Shown here piece after piece: positions 42,517 to 55,449 of a stretch of DNA of 64,000 nucleotides. The notes below the pieces were generated by a model. That model was not told where the DNA came from, did not search any database, and worked only from the letters and a program-made list of their open reading frames with translations. Position numbers and translations under genes: made by a program. Source of the DNA: Sphingomonas oryzagri (GTDB lineage Bacteria > Pseudomonadota > Alphaproteobacteria > Sphingomonadales > Sphingomonadaceae); assembly GCF_029906645.1 (NCBI RefSeq), contig NZ_JARYGZ010000001.1:1111208-1175207 (forward strand). The letters are read 5' to 3'. Position 1 is the stretch's first letter. Every line of letters starts with the position of its first letter.

Positions 42517-43788
42517 TCATATTGGTTCCTCGCGCGCGAACGGCGTGGAAATCAGGACCGCGGCCAGGCTGACCGCAGCGACGAGCGTCAGCCAGACGCC
42601 TGCGATGGCCTGGCTGTGGCTCGCTCCAATCGCCCAAGTGACGATGAAAGGCGTGAATCCGCCCACGGCTGTCGCCAGGCTGTAGGCGAGGCTGAAACCC
42701 GAGGCGCGCACCTCGGGCGGCACGATTTCGGTCAGATAGACGACCATCGCAGAGTTGTAGCTTGCATAGATGGCGGACAGCCACAGTTCGACCAGAATGA
42801 GCTTGGCGACGGTCGGCGAGTTGGTCAGCCACAGCATGGTTGGATAGGCGGTCAGGATCGCGAGCGTTGTGCATCCGATCAGGATCGGCTTGCGTCCGAT
42901 CCGATCCGAGAGCGCGCCCATCAGTGGCAGCCAGACCAGGTTGGAGGCACCAACGGCAGCCGTCACGAGCAGATTGGCGCGCTCGGGCAGACCGAGCAGC
43001 TTGCCAAAAGTCGGTGTGAAGGCGGTGATCATGTAGAAGCTGACGGTCGTCATCAGGACGAGGCCGAGGCCCATCAGCACTCTTCCGCGCGACTCCCAGA
43101 GCGTGCGCAGGATTGTTGCCGCTTCCACATCTCTGCGCTTCTCGAACGCCTCGCTCTCGCGCAGATGGCGTCGCAGAACGAAGAGCAACGGTACGAGAAG
43201 ACAACCGATGCCGAGCGGGATTCGCCATCCCCAGTCGGCGAGCGAAGCAGTGTCGAGCCGCCAAGTGAGCAGCACGCCGATCAAGGCGGCGGTGATCACG
43301 GCGACCTGCTGCGATGCGGATTGCCAAGAGACGTAGAAGCCCTTGGCGCCGGGCGGCGCCATCTCCGCGAGATACACGGACACGTTCCCAAGCTCGGCGC
43401 CAGCGGAGAACCCCTGCAAGAGACGCCCGGCAAGCACGAGTATCGGCGCCAGCAGCCCGATCGTCGCATATCCTGGCGTGACCGTGAGCGTGACGATGCC
43501 GACACTCATCAAGGCGAGTGTCAGCAGCAGCCCGGCACGTCGCCCGTGCCGGTCCGTGAAGGCGCCGAGAATGATGGCTCCGAGTGGCCGCATGAGGAAC
43601 CCGACCCCGAAGGTCGCCAGGGATTTGAGCAGCGTGCTGAAGGCGTCGCCGGAAGGGAAATAGGCCGCCCCGATGGCGGCGGCGAAATAGCCGAATACCA
43701 TGAAATCGTACATTTCGAGAAAGTTGCCGCTGGCGATGCGAACGACATCGAGCGCGGTCAGACGGGTTCCGGGAGAGCGAGACGTCAT
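42517..43788 (-). CDS. MFS metabolite/H+ symporter (citrate/tricarballylate type)
   Basis: A 423-residue MFS protein with 12 helices. GNFLEMYDFMVFGYFAAAIG at the start and DRHGRRAGLLLTLALM (loop 2-3) with RPLGAIILGAFTDR are marks of the metabolite:H+ symporter group (CitA/TcuC/KgtP-like). It imports a dicarboxylate or tricarboxylate with protons. The substrate cannot be told from sequence. Confidence 0.87.
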   Translation of the reverse strand: MTSRSPGTRLTALDVVRIASGNFLEMYDFMVFGYFAAAIGAAYFPSGDAFSTLLKSLATFGVGFLMRPLGAIILGAFTDRHGRRAGLLLTLALMSVGIVTLTVTPGYATIGLLAPILVLAGRLLQGFSAGAELGNVSVYLAEMAPPGAKGFYVSWQSASQQVAVITAALIGVLLTWRLDTASLADWGWRIPLGIGCLLVPLLFVLRRHLRESEAFEKRRDVEAATILRTLWESRGRVLMGLGLVLMTTVSFYMITAFTPTFGKLLGLPERANLLVTAAVGASNLVWLPLMGALSDRIGRKPILIGCTTLAILTAYPTMLWLTNSPTVAKLILVELWLSAIYASYNSAMVVYLTEIVPPEVRASGFSLAYSLATAVGGFTPFIVTWAIGASHSQAIAGVWLTLVAAVSLAAVLISTPFAREEPI

Positions 43789-43950
43789 GATCCGATCCTA
43801 ACGGTGTCCGGAGCCGGCAGGCCAGCCACTAGTCCTCACGCGAGACTTTGCGACGCTTGCGGCGGGGGTCACTTCGAGACGATCGGCCGGGCCGCCTGGA
43901 TCCACGAGGCAGGCGTCGGCGTTGGGACCGCGATAGTCGAAGGAGCGGAC

Positions 43951-44076
43951 ATGGCCGACACGGACAACCAAACGGGGAAGAAGCCCGCCCGCTATCTCGG
44001 TCTCTACATCGCGGTCGCCTTCATCGTTGCGATCGTCATCGTCGTGGCATCGATCCATCATATGGGCACCCGCTGA
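43951..44076 (+). CDS. Small single-helix membrane protein (41 aa)
   Basis: ATG 43951 follows AAGGAGCG. A charged 13-residue head is followed by one helix (YLGLYIAVAFIVAIVIVVAS) and the tail IHHMGTR. No family known. It is convergent with the oxidase operon, 23 bp from its end, and could be an oxidase-associated peptide. Confidence 0.6.
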   Translation: MADTDNQTGKKPARYLGLYIAVAFIVAIVIVVASIHHMGTR

Positions 44077-44099
44077 CCTTCGATCACCAGGCCGTCGCC

Positions 44100-44384
44100 T
44101 CAACGGGTCCAAAGGTCGGCGAAGGTCATCAGGAAGAGAAAGCTCAGCCAGACGACGCCGGCGAGCGCGGTTGTTCGCACCAGCGCACTCGATTTGCCGA
44201 GGCGCATGAACCCGATGAGGACCAGTCCCGCCTGTGCGATTACGATCGCGAGGCTCGCGACGAGCTTGAACGGAAGCCCCGGGACGAGAGCGTAAGCGAG
44301 GCTTATCCCGCCGAGCAGGAGCAGCGCAGCCCAAATGCCGCAAGGCGCGAGCAGGATCCGCCGGCGATCGGCTTCGTCCGGCAT
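44100..44384 (-). CDS. ctaF: Cytochrome c oxidase subunit IV-like protein
   Basis: A 94-residue protein with three helices, ending LSFLFLMTFADLWTR; the IAQAGLVLIGFMRL helix matches prokaryotic COX4 of the caa3/bo3 type. It lies last in the operon with a TGATG overlap to subunit III, and probably stabilises the oxidase. Confidence 0.75.
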   Translation of the reverse strand: MPDEADRRRILLAPCGIWAALLLLGGISLAYALVPGLPFKLVASLAIVIAQAGLVLIGFMRLGKSSALVRTTALAGVVWLSFLFLMTFADLWTR

Positions 44385-45016
44385 TACCGACCCACCAGAT
44401 AGAGAAGCGGCCAGAGCAGCAGCCAGACGATGTCGACCAGATGCCAGTAGAGCGTGGTCACCTCGGCGACCATCCAGCGGCGTGCAAGCGTTCCCCGTCT
44501 TTCGAGCCAGAGCAGTCGCGCCACGCATCCGAGCCCGATCGTCAGGTGGATCGCATGGACGAGCGTGATGAACCAGTAGAAGGACCAGAAACGCGTCGCC
44601 CCGGTCTCGCCGGTAAAGGGGAAATCCGGCGCCGCCGGAAAAAGATGCTCGGCAAGGTCCTCGCGATATTCAAAGCCTTTCACTACCAGGAAAGCCGTCC
44701 CCAGCACGAGGGTGAAGACGATTCCCCAGCGCGCCGCCCGCATCCATCCGTCCCGTGCGGCGCGCTCCGCGATGGTCAGCGTGGCGCTGCTCGTCATCAG
44801 CAGGATCGTGTTGACCGTGCCGAGAAGCAAATTGGCATGGGCGGCCCCCCTGGCGAAGCCAACGGGATCCTGCATGCGCGCGACGGCGTAGAGGAAGAAG
44901 AAGCCGCCGAAGAACAGGATCTCGGTCGCGAGAAAAAGCCAGAGCCCGAACACCATCGCTTCGCGCTGCCGCTCCGCCTCCTCGAACGGCTCGACGAGGA
45001 TCGGCGTCGCGCTCAC
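44384..45016 (-). CDS. ctaE: Cytochrome c oxidase subunit III
   Basis: A 210-residue five-helix subunit III (the short caa3 form). [20 protein letters not shown] has the Glu of the family, and [20 protein letters not shown] is the helix-4 signature. It has no redox centre and supports the proton entry of subunit I. It overlaps neighbours on both sides (GTGA upstream). Confidence 0.93.
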   Translation of the reverse strand: MSATPILVEPFEEAERQREAMVFGLWLFLATEILFFGGFFFLYAVARMQDPVGFARGAAHANLLLGTVNTILLMTSSATLTIAERAARDGWMRAARWGIVFTLVLGTAFLVVKGFEYREDLAEHLFPAAPDFPFTGETGATRFWSFYWFITLVHAIHLTIGLGCVARLLWLERRGTLARRWMVAEVTTLYWHLVDIVWLLLWPLLYLVGR

Positions 45017-46680
45017 GCCGGCTCGTCCTGCCGGGTCTCGTCGGCTCCGCCCGGTGCTTCGTCCCAGTCATGATAGGCATAGGGCTCGGTCAGCACGACC
45101 GGTGGCTCCAGGAAATTGTGCTTGGGTGGCGGCGAACTCGTGGTCCACTCCAGGCCCGTAGCCTCCCACGGATTGTCGCTCGCGCGCTTCCCGTTGAGCA
45201 GTGAATAGGCGAAATAGCCGAGCGGCATCAGGTAGCCGATCGCGAGCACCACCGCGCCGGTCGATGACATCACGTTCCACACCTGAAATTCCGGCGGATA
45301 TTCGTGATACCGGCGCGGCATGCCGAGATAACCAAGAATGAACTGCGGAAAGAAGGTGAAATTGAAGCCGAAGAAGAGCGTGATCGCCGCGAAGCGCGCG
45401 AAGCTCTCGGAGTACATGCGTCCCGTGATCTTCGGCCACCAGAAATGCAGGCCGCCGAAGAAGGCGGATACGGCACCGCCGACCATGATGTAATGGAAAT
45501 GGGCGACGACGAAATAGGTGTCGGAGAGATGCACGTCGACCGGGATGGAGGCCAGGAACAGGCCGGTCAGCCCACCCAGCGTGAAGAGACCGACGAAGCC
45601 CAGAGCATAGAGCATCGGCGCGGAAAAGCGGATCGAGCCGCGGTAGAGCGTGCCAGTCCAGTTGAACACCTTGATCGCGCTCGGAACGGCGATCACGAAC
45701 GACAGGAAACTGAAGATCATGCTCGCAAAGGGCGACTGCCCGGCCACGAACATATGGTGGCCCCATACCAGGAAGCCGATCACCGCGATTACCAGCATCG
45801 CATAGACCATGAACTGATAGCCGAAGACCCGCCGGCGCGCCTCGCAGGCGATGATTTCGCTGACCACGCCCATTGCGGGCAGGATCATGATGTAGACGGC
45901 CGGATGGCTGTAGAACCAGAAGATGTGCTGGAAGAGAACCGGGTCGCCCCCTGCCCTTGGATCGAAGATCGGCAGGCCCAGCAGGCGCTCTGCGCAGATC
46001 AGCAACATCGCCATTGCCAGCACGGGCGTCGCCAGCACCATGACCAAGCTGGTCGCATACATCGCCCAGGCGAAGAGCGGCAGGCGCATCCAGGTCATGC
46101 CTTTGGTGCGCAGCAGATGGACGGTCGCGATGAAGTTGATGCCCGTCGCGATCGAGGAGAACCCGACCACGAAGATGCCGAAGGCCGCGAGCAGGACGTA
46201 GCTGTTCGAATAGAGCGTCGAGAGCGGCGTGTAGAAGGTCCAGCCGGTATCGACGCCGCCGAGCAACAACGCAGCGAGCGTGAAGATGCCGGCGATGATG
46301 TAGAGATACCAGCTCATCAGGTTGAGTCTGGGAAAGGCGACGTCCTTGGCCCCCACCATCAGCGGCAGCAGGAAGTTGCCGAGTGTCGCCGGGATCGAGG
46401 GAACCAGGAAGAACCAGACCATGATCACGCCGTGCAGCGTGAAGAGGCGATTATATTCGTCCGCCGTCGTGAAATCGCCCTGCGGTGTGAAAAGCTCCAG
46501 CCGGATCATCGTCGCGGCAGCCCCGCCGATGAAGAAGAAGCCGGTGATCGAAATGGCGTAGAGGATCGCGATCCGCTTATGATCGGTCGACAGCAGCCAC
46601 GAACGCAGCGTCGTGCCTTCGGTCAGGTAGCTCGTCTCGCCTGGTTCGCGCGCGAGCAGACCGGTATCGTCACTCCTCAT
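45013..46680 (-). CDS. ctaD: Cytochrome c oxidase subunit I, A2-type (caa3)
   Basis: A 555-residue haem-copper oxidase core with 12 or more helices. Ligands are present: His83 (TLHGVIM), CuB His259, His308 and His309 (WGHHMF), His394 and His396 ([10 protein letters not shown]), and the cross-linked Tyr263. At the end of the D pathway the usual GHPEVY Glu is absent; instead the sequence is FYSHPAVY, with the YS pair of A2-type enzymes. The K-pathway Lys337 (PSAIKVF) remains. It reduces oxygen and pumps protons in the inner membrane. Confidence 0.95.
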   Translation of the reverse strand: MRSDDTGLLAREPGETSYLTEGTTLRSWLLSTDHKRIAILYAISITGFFFIGGAAATMIRLELFTPQGDFTTADEYNRLFTLHGVIMVWFFLVPSIPATLGNFLLPLMVGAKDVAFPRLNLMSWYLYIIAGIFTLAALLLGGVDTGWTFYTPLSTLYSNSYVLLAAFGIFVVGFSSIATGINFIATVHLLRTKGMTWMRLPLFAWAMYATSLVMVLATPVLAMAMLLICAERLLGLPIFDPRAGGDPVLFQHIFWFYSHPAVYIMILPAMGVVSEIIACEARRRVFGYQFMVYAMLVIAVIGFLVWGHHMFVAGQSPFASMIFSFLSFVIAVPSAIKVFNWTGTLYRGSIRFSAPMLYALGFVGLFTLGGLTGLFLASIPVDVHLSDTYFVVAHFHYIMVGGAVSAFFGGLHFWWPKITGRMYSESFARFAAITLFFGFNFTFFPQFILGYLGMPRRYHEYPPEFQVWNVMSSTGAVVLAIGYLMPLGYFAYSLLNGKRASDNPWEATGLEWTTSSPPPKHNFLEPPVVLTEPYAYHDWDEAPGGADETRQDEPA

Positions 46681-47606
46681 CGCGCCTGGCTCCGCTTGCC
46701 ATCCTGGGATTTGATGTAAGCGACCAGCGCCACGACCTGCTCCTCGCTGGCGACTCCCTGATAGGAGGGCATGGTGGACTGGTAACCCGCCGTGACCTTG
46801 GCCTCGGGGCGTTCGATGCTCTCGCGCAGATAATCCTCGTCGGCCGTGACGCGGTTGCCGTCCGCCAGCACCACCTGGCTGCCATAGAGGTTCGCAAGCG
46901 ACGGCGCAGGGACGCGTGCCTGCGCGCCATGGCAGGCTGAACAGCCGAGCGCGGTGAACAGCTGCGCGCCCTCGCCCGCCAGATCCTCGCCATGTGGCTG
47001 CTCTGCGAGCCAGCGTGCATAGGCCTCAGGCTCCATCACCGTGATCGTGCCCGTCATGCGGGCATGATCAGTGCCGCAATATTCGGTGCAGAAGAGGTGG
47101 TAGTCGCCCACCTCCTTCGCCTCGAACCAGGTCGATGTGTAGCGGCCCGGCAGGACATCCTGCTTGATGCGGAACGCCGGCACGCCGAAGCTGTGGATGA
47201 CGTCCTGGCTGGTCATCTCGAGCTTCACCGGCACGCCGACCGGCACGTGTAGCGCGTCGATCTCGCGCACGCCTTCGGGATGCTGGACCTTCCACATCCA
47301 TTGCTTGGCGACGACATGGATTTCGAGCGCCTTCTTTGGCAGCAGGAAATGCGGCAGCTGGGCGGCCGCCGCCCACCAGAAGATAAAGAGTGCTACGAAC
47401 AGTGTGGCGACCGTCCAGCCGATCTCGACCTCGCGGCTCATGATGTCGGGCAAGGGCCCGCGGTTAGCCTTGGTCCCCCGCCGGTACTTGATGGCGAAGG
47501 TGAGGATGAGGCCGCCGACGATGGCCATGATGACGACGCTCAGGGCCACGAGGCCCCAGAAGATCCGGTCGACCGCCGGTGCCAGGGTCGAGGCCTCAGG
47601 CAGCAT
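46677..47606 (-). CDS. ctaC: Cytochrome c oxidase subunit II fused to cytochrome c
   Basis: A 309-residue caa3-type subunit II. Two N-terminal helices are followed by the CuA domain, with [11 protein letters not shown] and [13 protein letters not shown] as copper ligands, then a C-terminal cytochrome c domain with CSACH and a later Met. The attached haem c accepts electrons directly from Alternative Complex III or from a soluble c. ATG 47606 overlaps the SCO gene by 11 bp. Its first residues [10 protein letters not shown] lack a lipobox. Confidence 0.93.
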   Translation of the reverse strand: MLPEASTLAPAVDRIFWGLVALSVVIMAIVGGLILTFAIKYRRGTKANRGPLPDIMSREVEIGWTVATLFVALFIFWWAAAAQLPHFLLPKKALEIHVVAKQWMWKVQHPEGVREIDALHVPVGVPVKLEMTSQDVIHSFGVPAFRIKQDVLPGRYTSTWFEAKEVGDYHLFCTEYCGTDHARMTGTITVMEPEAYARWLAEQPHGEDLAGEGAQLFTALGCSACHGAQARVPAPSLANLYGSQVVLADGNRVTADEDYLRESIERPEAKVTAGYQSTMPSYQGVASEEQVVALVAYIKSQDGKRSQAR

Positions 47607-48408
47607 CCTGGGCCCTCCGATGCCGGCGCAGGCTGCCGAAAACGAACAGCCCAAGCCCCAGGCAGATCAGCAAGCCACCGATGCGCAGGCCGACCACGAT
47701 CGGGCCGGCATAGACGCCGTGTGCGCTTGCCAGCCCGTAACAGATTGCGCTGACACGCCAAATGAGACCCGTGTCGGCCTTGGGGGTGGGCGGAGCGAGT
47801 GCGACGTCCTGCCATGCGCCCGCGACCGCAGCCTTCAGTTGCGCGGCGGTCGAGGCCGTTTCGGGCAGCAGCGCCGAAAGCCGCCCGCCGGGTGAAAACA
47901 CATAGATGGCGGCGTCGTGGGCGAACTGGTCGGCCGCCGCGTCATAGACGGCATGATAACCGAGCGCCTGTTCCGCGCGTGCGACCGTAGCCGGCAGTCC
48001 GGTCAGCAGCTCCATTCCGGCCGCTTCGGCGAACAATCCTTTCAGCCGCTGCTCAGCAAGACGGCGTGCCAGCAAGGGACCGTCCTGATCCATTCCGATC
48101 ACGATCATCCGATAATCGACGCAGGGCTTCAGCCCGGCATCGTGGAGCGCACCGGCCGTCAGGGTCACGCCGGGTCCGCAAATGTGGCGGCAACTGTAAT
48201 CGGCGAAGAGGAGCACCGTCGGAGTGGCTCCAAGCGACACGCGATAGGGTCGACCGGACTGGTCGATGAACGAAAGGCCGGCTGGGAGCGCGGCGCCTGC
48301 CGGCGGGGTTGCGCCGACATCGGCCAATTGCGCAGGCGTGAGCGCCGCCGACGCCGGATGTACGAGCAGAACCGCCAAAAAGGCCAGCCAACGTGTCAGT
48401 CGTTCCAC
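47596..48408 (-). CDS. SCO-family copper chaperone with C-terminal membrane helix
   Basis: A 270-residue thioredoxin-fold protein with a signal peptide (LAFLAVLLVHPASAAL), copper ligands in CRHICGPG and the later His in QFAHDAAIY, and one C-terminal helix near residue 245. SCO proteins metallate the CuA site. GTG 48408 overlaps the upstream small gene by 13 bp. Its C-terminal anchor is unlike most SCO proteins, which are anchored at the N-terminus. Confidence 0.85.
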   Translation of the reverse strand: MERLTRWLAFLAVLLVHPASAALTPAQLADVGATPPAGAALPAGLSFIDQSGRPYRVSLGATPTVLLFADYSCRHICGPGVTLTAGALHDAGLKPCVDYRMIVIGMDQDGPLLARRLAEQRLKGLFAEAAGMELLTGLPATVARAEQALGYHAVYDAAADQFAHDAAIYVFSPGGRLSALLPETASTAAQLKAAVAGAWQDVALAPPTPKADTGLIWRVSAICYGLASAHGVYAGPIVVGLRIGGLLICLGLGLFVFGSLRRHRRAQDAA

Positions 48409-48686
48409 AGCGCGTCTCCCCGGGCTGCAGTCGCTGCCATCGCGCGATCGATGCCTGCTGGCGGTCGCGAGGCTGGAACCGGTTGCCGGTCGCGAGGAGC
48501 GCTGTCGATCGTCTCCAGCTCGGGCTGTGGGAAGCGCACCGGATCGGCGCGTGTCCGGGCGGCATAATATCGGTTGTAGAAAAGCCCTGTCCCGACCACG
48601 AGGATGAGGAGCAATACAACGAACGCCGCGAGCCCCTTGAGCGCCGGCCGATCGTCGACCTGCCAATCCTCATATTCCTGGCTCAT
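48396..48686 (-). CDS. Small membrane protein between ActF and SCO (96 aa)
   Basis: A single helix (AAFVVLLLILVVGTGLFYNR) follows a charged N-terminus MSQEYEDWQVDDRPALKG; the remainder is periplasmic, Pro/Arg-rich. ATG 48686 overlaps the ActF-like stop (ATGA). No named family; its fixed place suggests an assembly factor or a supernumerary subunit of the supercomplex. Confidence 0.6.
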   Translation of the reverse strand: MSQEYEDWQVDDRPALKGLAAFVVLLLILVVGTGLFYNRYYAARTRADPVRFPQPELETIDSAPRDRQPVPASRPPAGIDRAMAATAARGDALWND

Positions 48687-49606
48687 ATGGCGGCTCCCCA
48701 TACGCATGCGCTCGTCGCGACAATCCCGGCGAGAACCGCCAGCAGCCCAAGCCATCCCGCAGGTCCAGCTGCGATCCAGCAAAGCGTCAGGCCGAGAGCG
48801 AACAAGGCGGCCACACCGGCCCGGCGACGCGATGAGTCATCTCGACCAAGACCGACGAAAAGGATCGGCACCAGCAGGCCGATCAGCAGTGCCGACCCCG
48901 GCAGAACCGCGGCCGGCATGCCCTGCCGCCCGGAATACCAACCGACATGCGCTGGAAGATTCCCAAACCAGACGATCGCGAAATCGATGTAGAGCAGATA
49001 GGCGAGGCCGAGCGCGCTCGCGACGAGCAGGTAAGCAAGGTCGCGACGTTGTGTCGGGCTGCCGAAGCCCGCCGCACAGGCGAGCGCAGATGCGCCTCCG
49101 ATCTGGATGACCGCCAGCATCATCGGCGCTGCGGAATTGGGCTGGGCCGGCGCGCTCCCTAGCAGCCAGTCATATCCCATCACCGACACGATCAGTCCGT
49201 GGGCGAGCAGCAATGGTCCGGCCGGAAGCACCCGACCTCCGGCCAGAGCGCGCGCAAGCCACGCCCAGAAGGCCCACGCCACCGCCGAGCGCAAGGCGAA
49301 TGCCGGGGGCGAAAGCCAGATGTGGAGGTGACCATCGGGCCAGTGGAAGAGCGCCTGACCAACGATCAGCGGTAGGGCGAGCAGGGCCAGCCATGGTGTC
49401 CATCCAAGCATCGGCTTCAGCGCCGCATCCCAATCGGCACCGACGACGCGCGCGATCAGAAGCAGCGCGACGGCTCCGATCGGCGGTGCGCTCAGCCAGA
49501 GGAACGCGGCCCTCCAGCCATCGGCGGCGGCGCGCGGTGCGATGGCGACCAAGGCGAGCAGCACGGCGAAGCCCGCCATAGCGAGGAGGACGACACGGAG
49601 TCTCAC
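48683..49606 (-). CDS. actF: Alternative Complex III subunit ActF-like
   Basis: A 307-residue membrane protein with eight to ten hydrophobic helices, starting VRLRVVLLAM at GTG 49606 (GTGA with ActE). Order and topology match ActF of Rhodothermus-type Alternative Complex III, a quinol:electron acceptor oxidoreductase. Its helices include HGLIVSVMGYDWLLG and LAYLLYIDFAIVWFGNLPA, which match the SF-conserved blocks of that family. Confidence 0.75.
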   Translation of the reverse strand: MRLRVVLLAMAGFAVLLALVAIAPRAAADGWRAAFLWLSAPPIGAVALLLIARVVGADWDAALKPMLGWTPWLALLALPLIVGQALFHWPDGHLHIWLSPPAFALRSAVAWAFWAWLARALAGGRVLPAGPLLLAHGLIVSVMGYDWLLGSAPAQPNSAAPMMLAVIQIGGASALACAAGFGSPTQRRDLAYLLVASALGLAYLLYIDFAIVWFGNLPAHVGWYSGRQGMPAAVLPGSALLIGLLVPILFVGLGRDDSSRRRAGVAALFALGLTLCWIAAGPAGWLGLLAVLAGIVATSACVWGAAI

Positions 49607-50091
49607 GCCCCTTTCCCTGTCGGCTCGCCGGCGCGAAGCCGCTTCAGAGCCTCGACGTAGGCGGCGATCGCCCAGCGATCGGATGGTTCGATCCGATCCG
49701 CAAACGGGTACATGACACCCGAACCGTGGGTGATCACGTCGACGGTCCGGCGCGAATGATCCTGCGAGCCGAAGGCCGGTGGACGCGGGAAGCCGCGCTG
49801 CACGACACGCCCCTCGCCTCCACCGTCTTCGCCGTGGCAGGCGGTGCAGAAGATCCCGTAGCGGTCCTGTCCTCGCTCCAGCAGCGCCACGGTGACGGGT
49901 GGAGGTTCGTCGAGCGCCACGTCGCGCGCCGGCTGGTCCTGGGCGATGCTGCCGTCCGGCGCAACGCTCGATACGGCCGGACCGCCCTTCCAGAGCGTCG
50001 CGTCGCCCTGAGCGTCGTGGCGATCCTGCCTGGTCATAGACAGATCGCAGCCGACCAGCGGCAGCAACAGGATCAGCCACTGCGCCCTCAT
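49603..50091 (-). CDS. actE: Alternative Complex III cytochrome c subunit ActE
   Basis: A 162-residue lipoprotein (LILLLPLVGC lipobox) with one haem c site, FCTACHGEDGGG, and a distal Met in SGVMYPFADRIEP. In Alternative Complex III the monohaem ActE passes electrons out to the oxidase. Coupled to ActD by ATGA. Confidence 0.88.
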   Translation of the reverse strand: MRAQWLILLLPLVGCDLSMTRQDRHDAQGDATLWKGGPAVSSVAPDGSIAQDQPARDVALDEPPPVTVALLERGQDRYGIFCTACHGEDGGGEGRVVQRGFPRPPAFGSQDHSRRTVDVITHGSGVMYPFADRIEPSDRWAIAAYVEALKRLRAGEPTGKGA

Positions 50092-50603
50092 CGGGTCACC
50101 ATCCGGCTGTGCACGGCCCCGGCATCGGCCAGCATGGCGAGCACATCGCCTCCATCGCCCGCGTCACAGGCAAGCGCGATCACGAAATGCTCGGACGAGG
50201 CCCGTTCGACCTCGGCGATGTCGAATGCCGGATGATGCAGCCGGGTGAGCCCGGCACGCACGATGAAGGCGATCATGCCGGCGACACCGGCCGCAAGCGC
50301 TCCGAACTCGATCGGAGCGATCAGGAACACCTGCCAGCTGTGCAGCGGCCGCGCGCCGCTGTCGAACGGGTAGGATTGGGTCGCGGTCCACCAGATGAAG
50401 CCGTAGAAGAGCAAAGCGGCCGCCAGCCCGCCCGCGATCGCGATCCAGGCGATCGGTGCCGCCGACTCTTCGCCGATCGCGCCGATCTCGACAGGATAGG
50501 GCGACCAGAGCCCGACCACACGCCTCCCGGCCTCGTCCGCTTTGGCGACGCCCACACGGAACGCCGCCTCGTCGGCGAAGCTCGCGAGCGCGAGCGCCGT
50601 CAC
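50088..50603 (-). CDS. actD: Alternative Complex III subunit ActD (DUF3341)
   Basis: A 171-residue protein: a soluble N-part with WSPYPVEIGAIG, then two helices (PIAWIAIAGGLAAALLFYGF and LIAPIEFGALAAGVAGMIAF) and a C-terminal alpha/beta domain. This is the DUF3341 pattern of ActD, which bridges the membrane subunits. Overlaps both neighbours. Confidence 0.88.
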   Translation of the reverse strand: MTALALASFADEAAFRVGVAKADEAGRRVVGLWSPYPVEIGAIGEESAAPIAWIAIAGGLAAALLFYGFIWWTATQSYPFDSGARPLHSWQVFLIAPIEFGALAAGVAGMIAFIVRAGLTRLHHPAFDIAEVERASSEHFVIALACDAGDGGDVLAMLADAGAVHSRMVTR

Positions 50604-51948
50604 CGGGTGCTCCCCTTCGCGGCTTCGGCCAGCTCGCGGATCTCGTACATCGGGACCAGCGGGATAATCCTGGAGAGCAGCAGGAATGCGAAGACGAACA
50701 GCCCGCCGGTCCCAAGCAGGATCGCGAAATCGACGAGCGTTGGAACGTAGAGCGTCCAGGCGGCCGGCTCATAGCCGATCGACAGCGTGTTGCAGATGAT
50801 CAGGATGCGCTCGAAATACATGCCGACCAGCACGCCTGCCGAGACGACCACCAGCACGGGCACGGAGCGCCGAAGGGCCGGGCTCCAGAAAAGCTGCGGA
50901 AGAAGGCAGTTGCCGAGGATCATTCCATAAGTGAGCCCGGCATAAGGCCCGGTGAAGCTGAACCGCAGGAAGCGCAGGTCAGCGGCCTCGCCGGTCCAGA
51001 GCGCCGACATCCACTCGCTGCCATAGGACAGAAGCATCACTGAGGCCGCGGCCAGCAACATCTTTGCGCAGGCGTCGAGATGGGCCGGGCGGATCATCGC
51101 CTCGAGGCTGAGCGCCGCGCGGATCACCAGCGCCAGGAGGACGACCATCGCGAACCCGGAGAAGAAGGCGCCGACGACAAAGTAGGGCGGGAAGACGCTT
51201 TCGGTCCATCCGGGCATCAGCGAGGCGGCGAAGTCGAGACCGACGATCGAGTGAACCGAGCAGACCAGCGGCGTCGCGATCACCGCCATCACCCGCTGCA
51301 GGCGCTGGTGCGAGCGCCACTGCGCGGGCGTGCCCTGCCAGCCCAGGGCGAACGCCCCCCAGATCCGGCGCCAGTGCCGCGGTCCGTCGCGGTCTCGCAA
51401 CGTCGCAAGATCGGGGATCAGGCCGAGATAGAAGAAGATCAACGAGAAGAGCAGATAGGACAGGATCGCCCAGAAGTCCCAGACGAGCGCTGAGCGCCAT
51501 TGCGGCCAGAGCCCCATCGTATTCGGATAGGGCGCCATCCAGTAGAAATACATGGGCCGCCCGAGGTGGATGATCGGGAAGAGCCCCGCGATCGAGACCG
51601 CGAGGATCGTCATCGCCTCGGCGAAGCGGTTGATCGCGTTGCGCCATTTCTGCCGCGTCAGGAGCAGCAGGGCGGAGATCAGGGTCCCGGCATTGCCGAT
51701 GCCGATCCACCAGACATAATTGGCGATCGGAAAGCCCCAGACGACCGCCGAGTTGTTGCCCCACATGCCCGGGCCGTAAGCGAACGAAATACCGGTCGCG
51801 AGGACTCCGATGCCGGTGACGCCAAGCGAGACGAGCACGGCGATCCACCAGCGCTTTCCGGCTTTGCCCTCGACCAGCGGACCGGCGATCGCATCAGTGA
51901 TCGCCTTATGGTCGGACATGGAAGGGAGCAGCCAGCGCGCCGCGTCGC

Positions 51949-51952
<4 letters not shown>
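50600..51952 (-). CDS. actC: Alternative Complex III subunit ActC (NrfD family)
   Basis: A 450-residue protein of the NrfD/PsrC type with ten helices. NYVWWIGIGNAGTLISALLL and FPIIHLGRPMYFYWMAPYPN carry the quinol-site residues known in ActC. It oxidises menaquinol or ubiquinol and passes electrons to the ActB iron-sulfur clusters, perhaps pumping protons. Overlaps ActB by 4 bp. Confidence 0.92.
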
Positions 51953-54710
<2,758 letters not shown>

Positions 54711-54723
<13 letters not shown>

Positions 54724-55370
54724 GTCGAGCAGTCCGTGAGTTTGCGGGATCGCTCGACACCGAGCAGATGCGCGTGGATGCGCTGGAGTTCTTCGTCCGG
54801 GATCGGTGCGTCATAGGGGCGCGACCATGTGATCCGGTCCTGGGGCACAAGGCGCTTTGCAGGATCGCGATGGCAATCGAGACACCATTGCATGGTCATC
54901 GGCGTCGCCTGCGCGGTCAGCGGCATTTGGCGCAGGTCGCCGTGGCAGGCAGCGCAGGGCACGCCGTTGCGGACATGGACGTGATGGTCGAAGTACACGT
55001 AATCCGGCAAGCGGTTGACCCGCGACCAGACGAGCGGCGTCCCCGTCGCCAGGCTATTGCGCACCGGCGCCAGCATCTGGGCGTTGGTCCAGATCTGCGA
55101 ATGGCAGGTCATGCAGACCTCCGTGGTCGGCACCGTCGCCTTCGCGCCGGTCTCGACACCGACATGGCAGAAGCGGCAATCGATCCCGAGTTCGCCAGCA
55201 TGATGCTTGTGGCTGAATGGGACCGCCTGCTCGACGAAGCGATCCTGCCCGGTGATCGTGCCGGTATGCTGCAGGATGAGGACGAAGACGAGGAGCAGAG
55301 GCGACAGAAGCAAAAGCACCAGCGCCGTGCGCGCCACGCTGTTCGCTCCGGGTCGGAATAGCTGCGCCAA
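54711..55370 (-). CDS. actA: Alternative Complex III pentahaem cytochrome ActA
   Basis: A 219-residue cytochrome with an N-terminal membrane anchor and five CxxCH sites: CRFCH, CMTCH, CAACH, CLDCH and CSTCH, besides several extra His ligands (HKHH, DHHVH). This matches the pentahaem ActA. First gene of the Act/caa3 operon; overlaps ActB by 13 bp. Only 79 bp separate it from the upstream molybdoenzyme gene, so the operon may begin earlier. Confidence 0.93.
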
Positions 55371-55449
55371 ACCGTCGATCTTCCCCTAGAACCGGCCTTT
55401 CCCCTCGACCGGCCCAACGCACGCGTGCCCAATGGTTTCCCGGGCTCGA

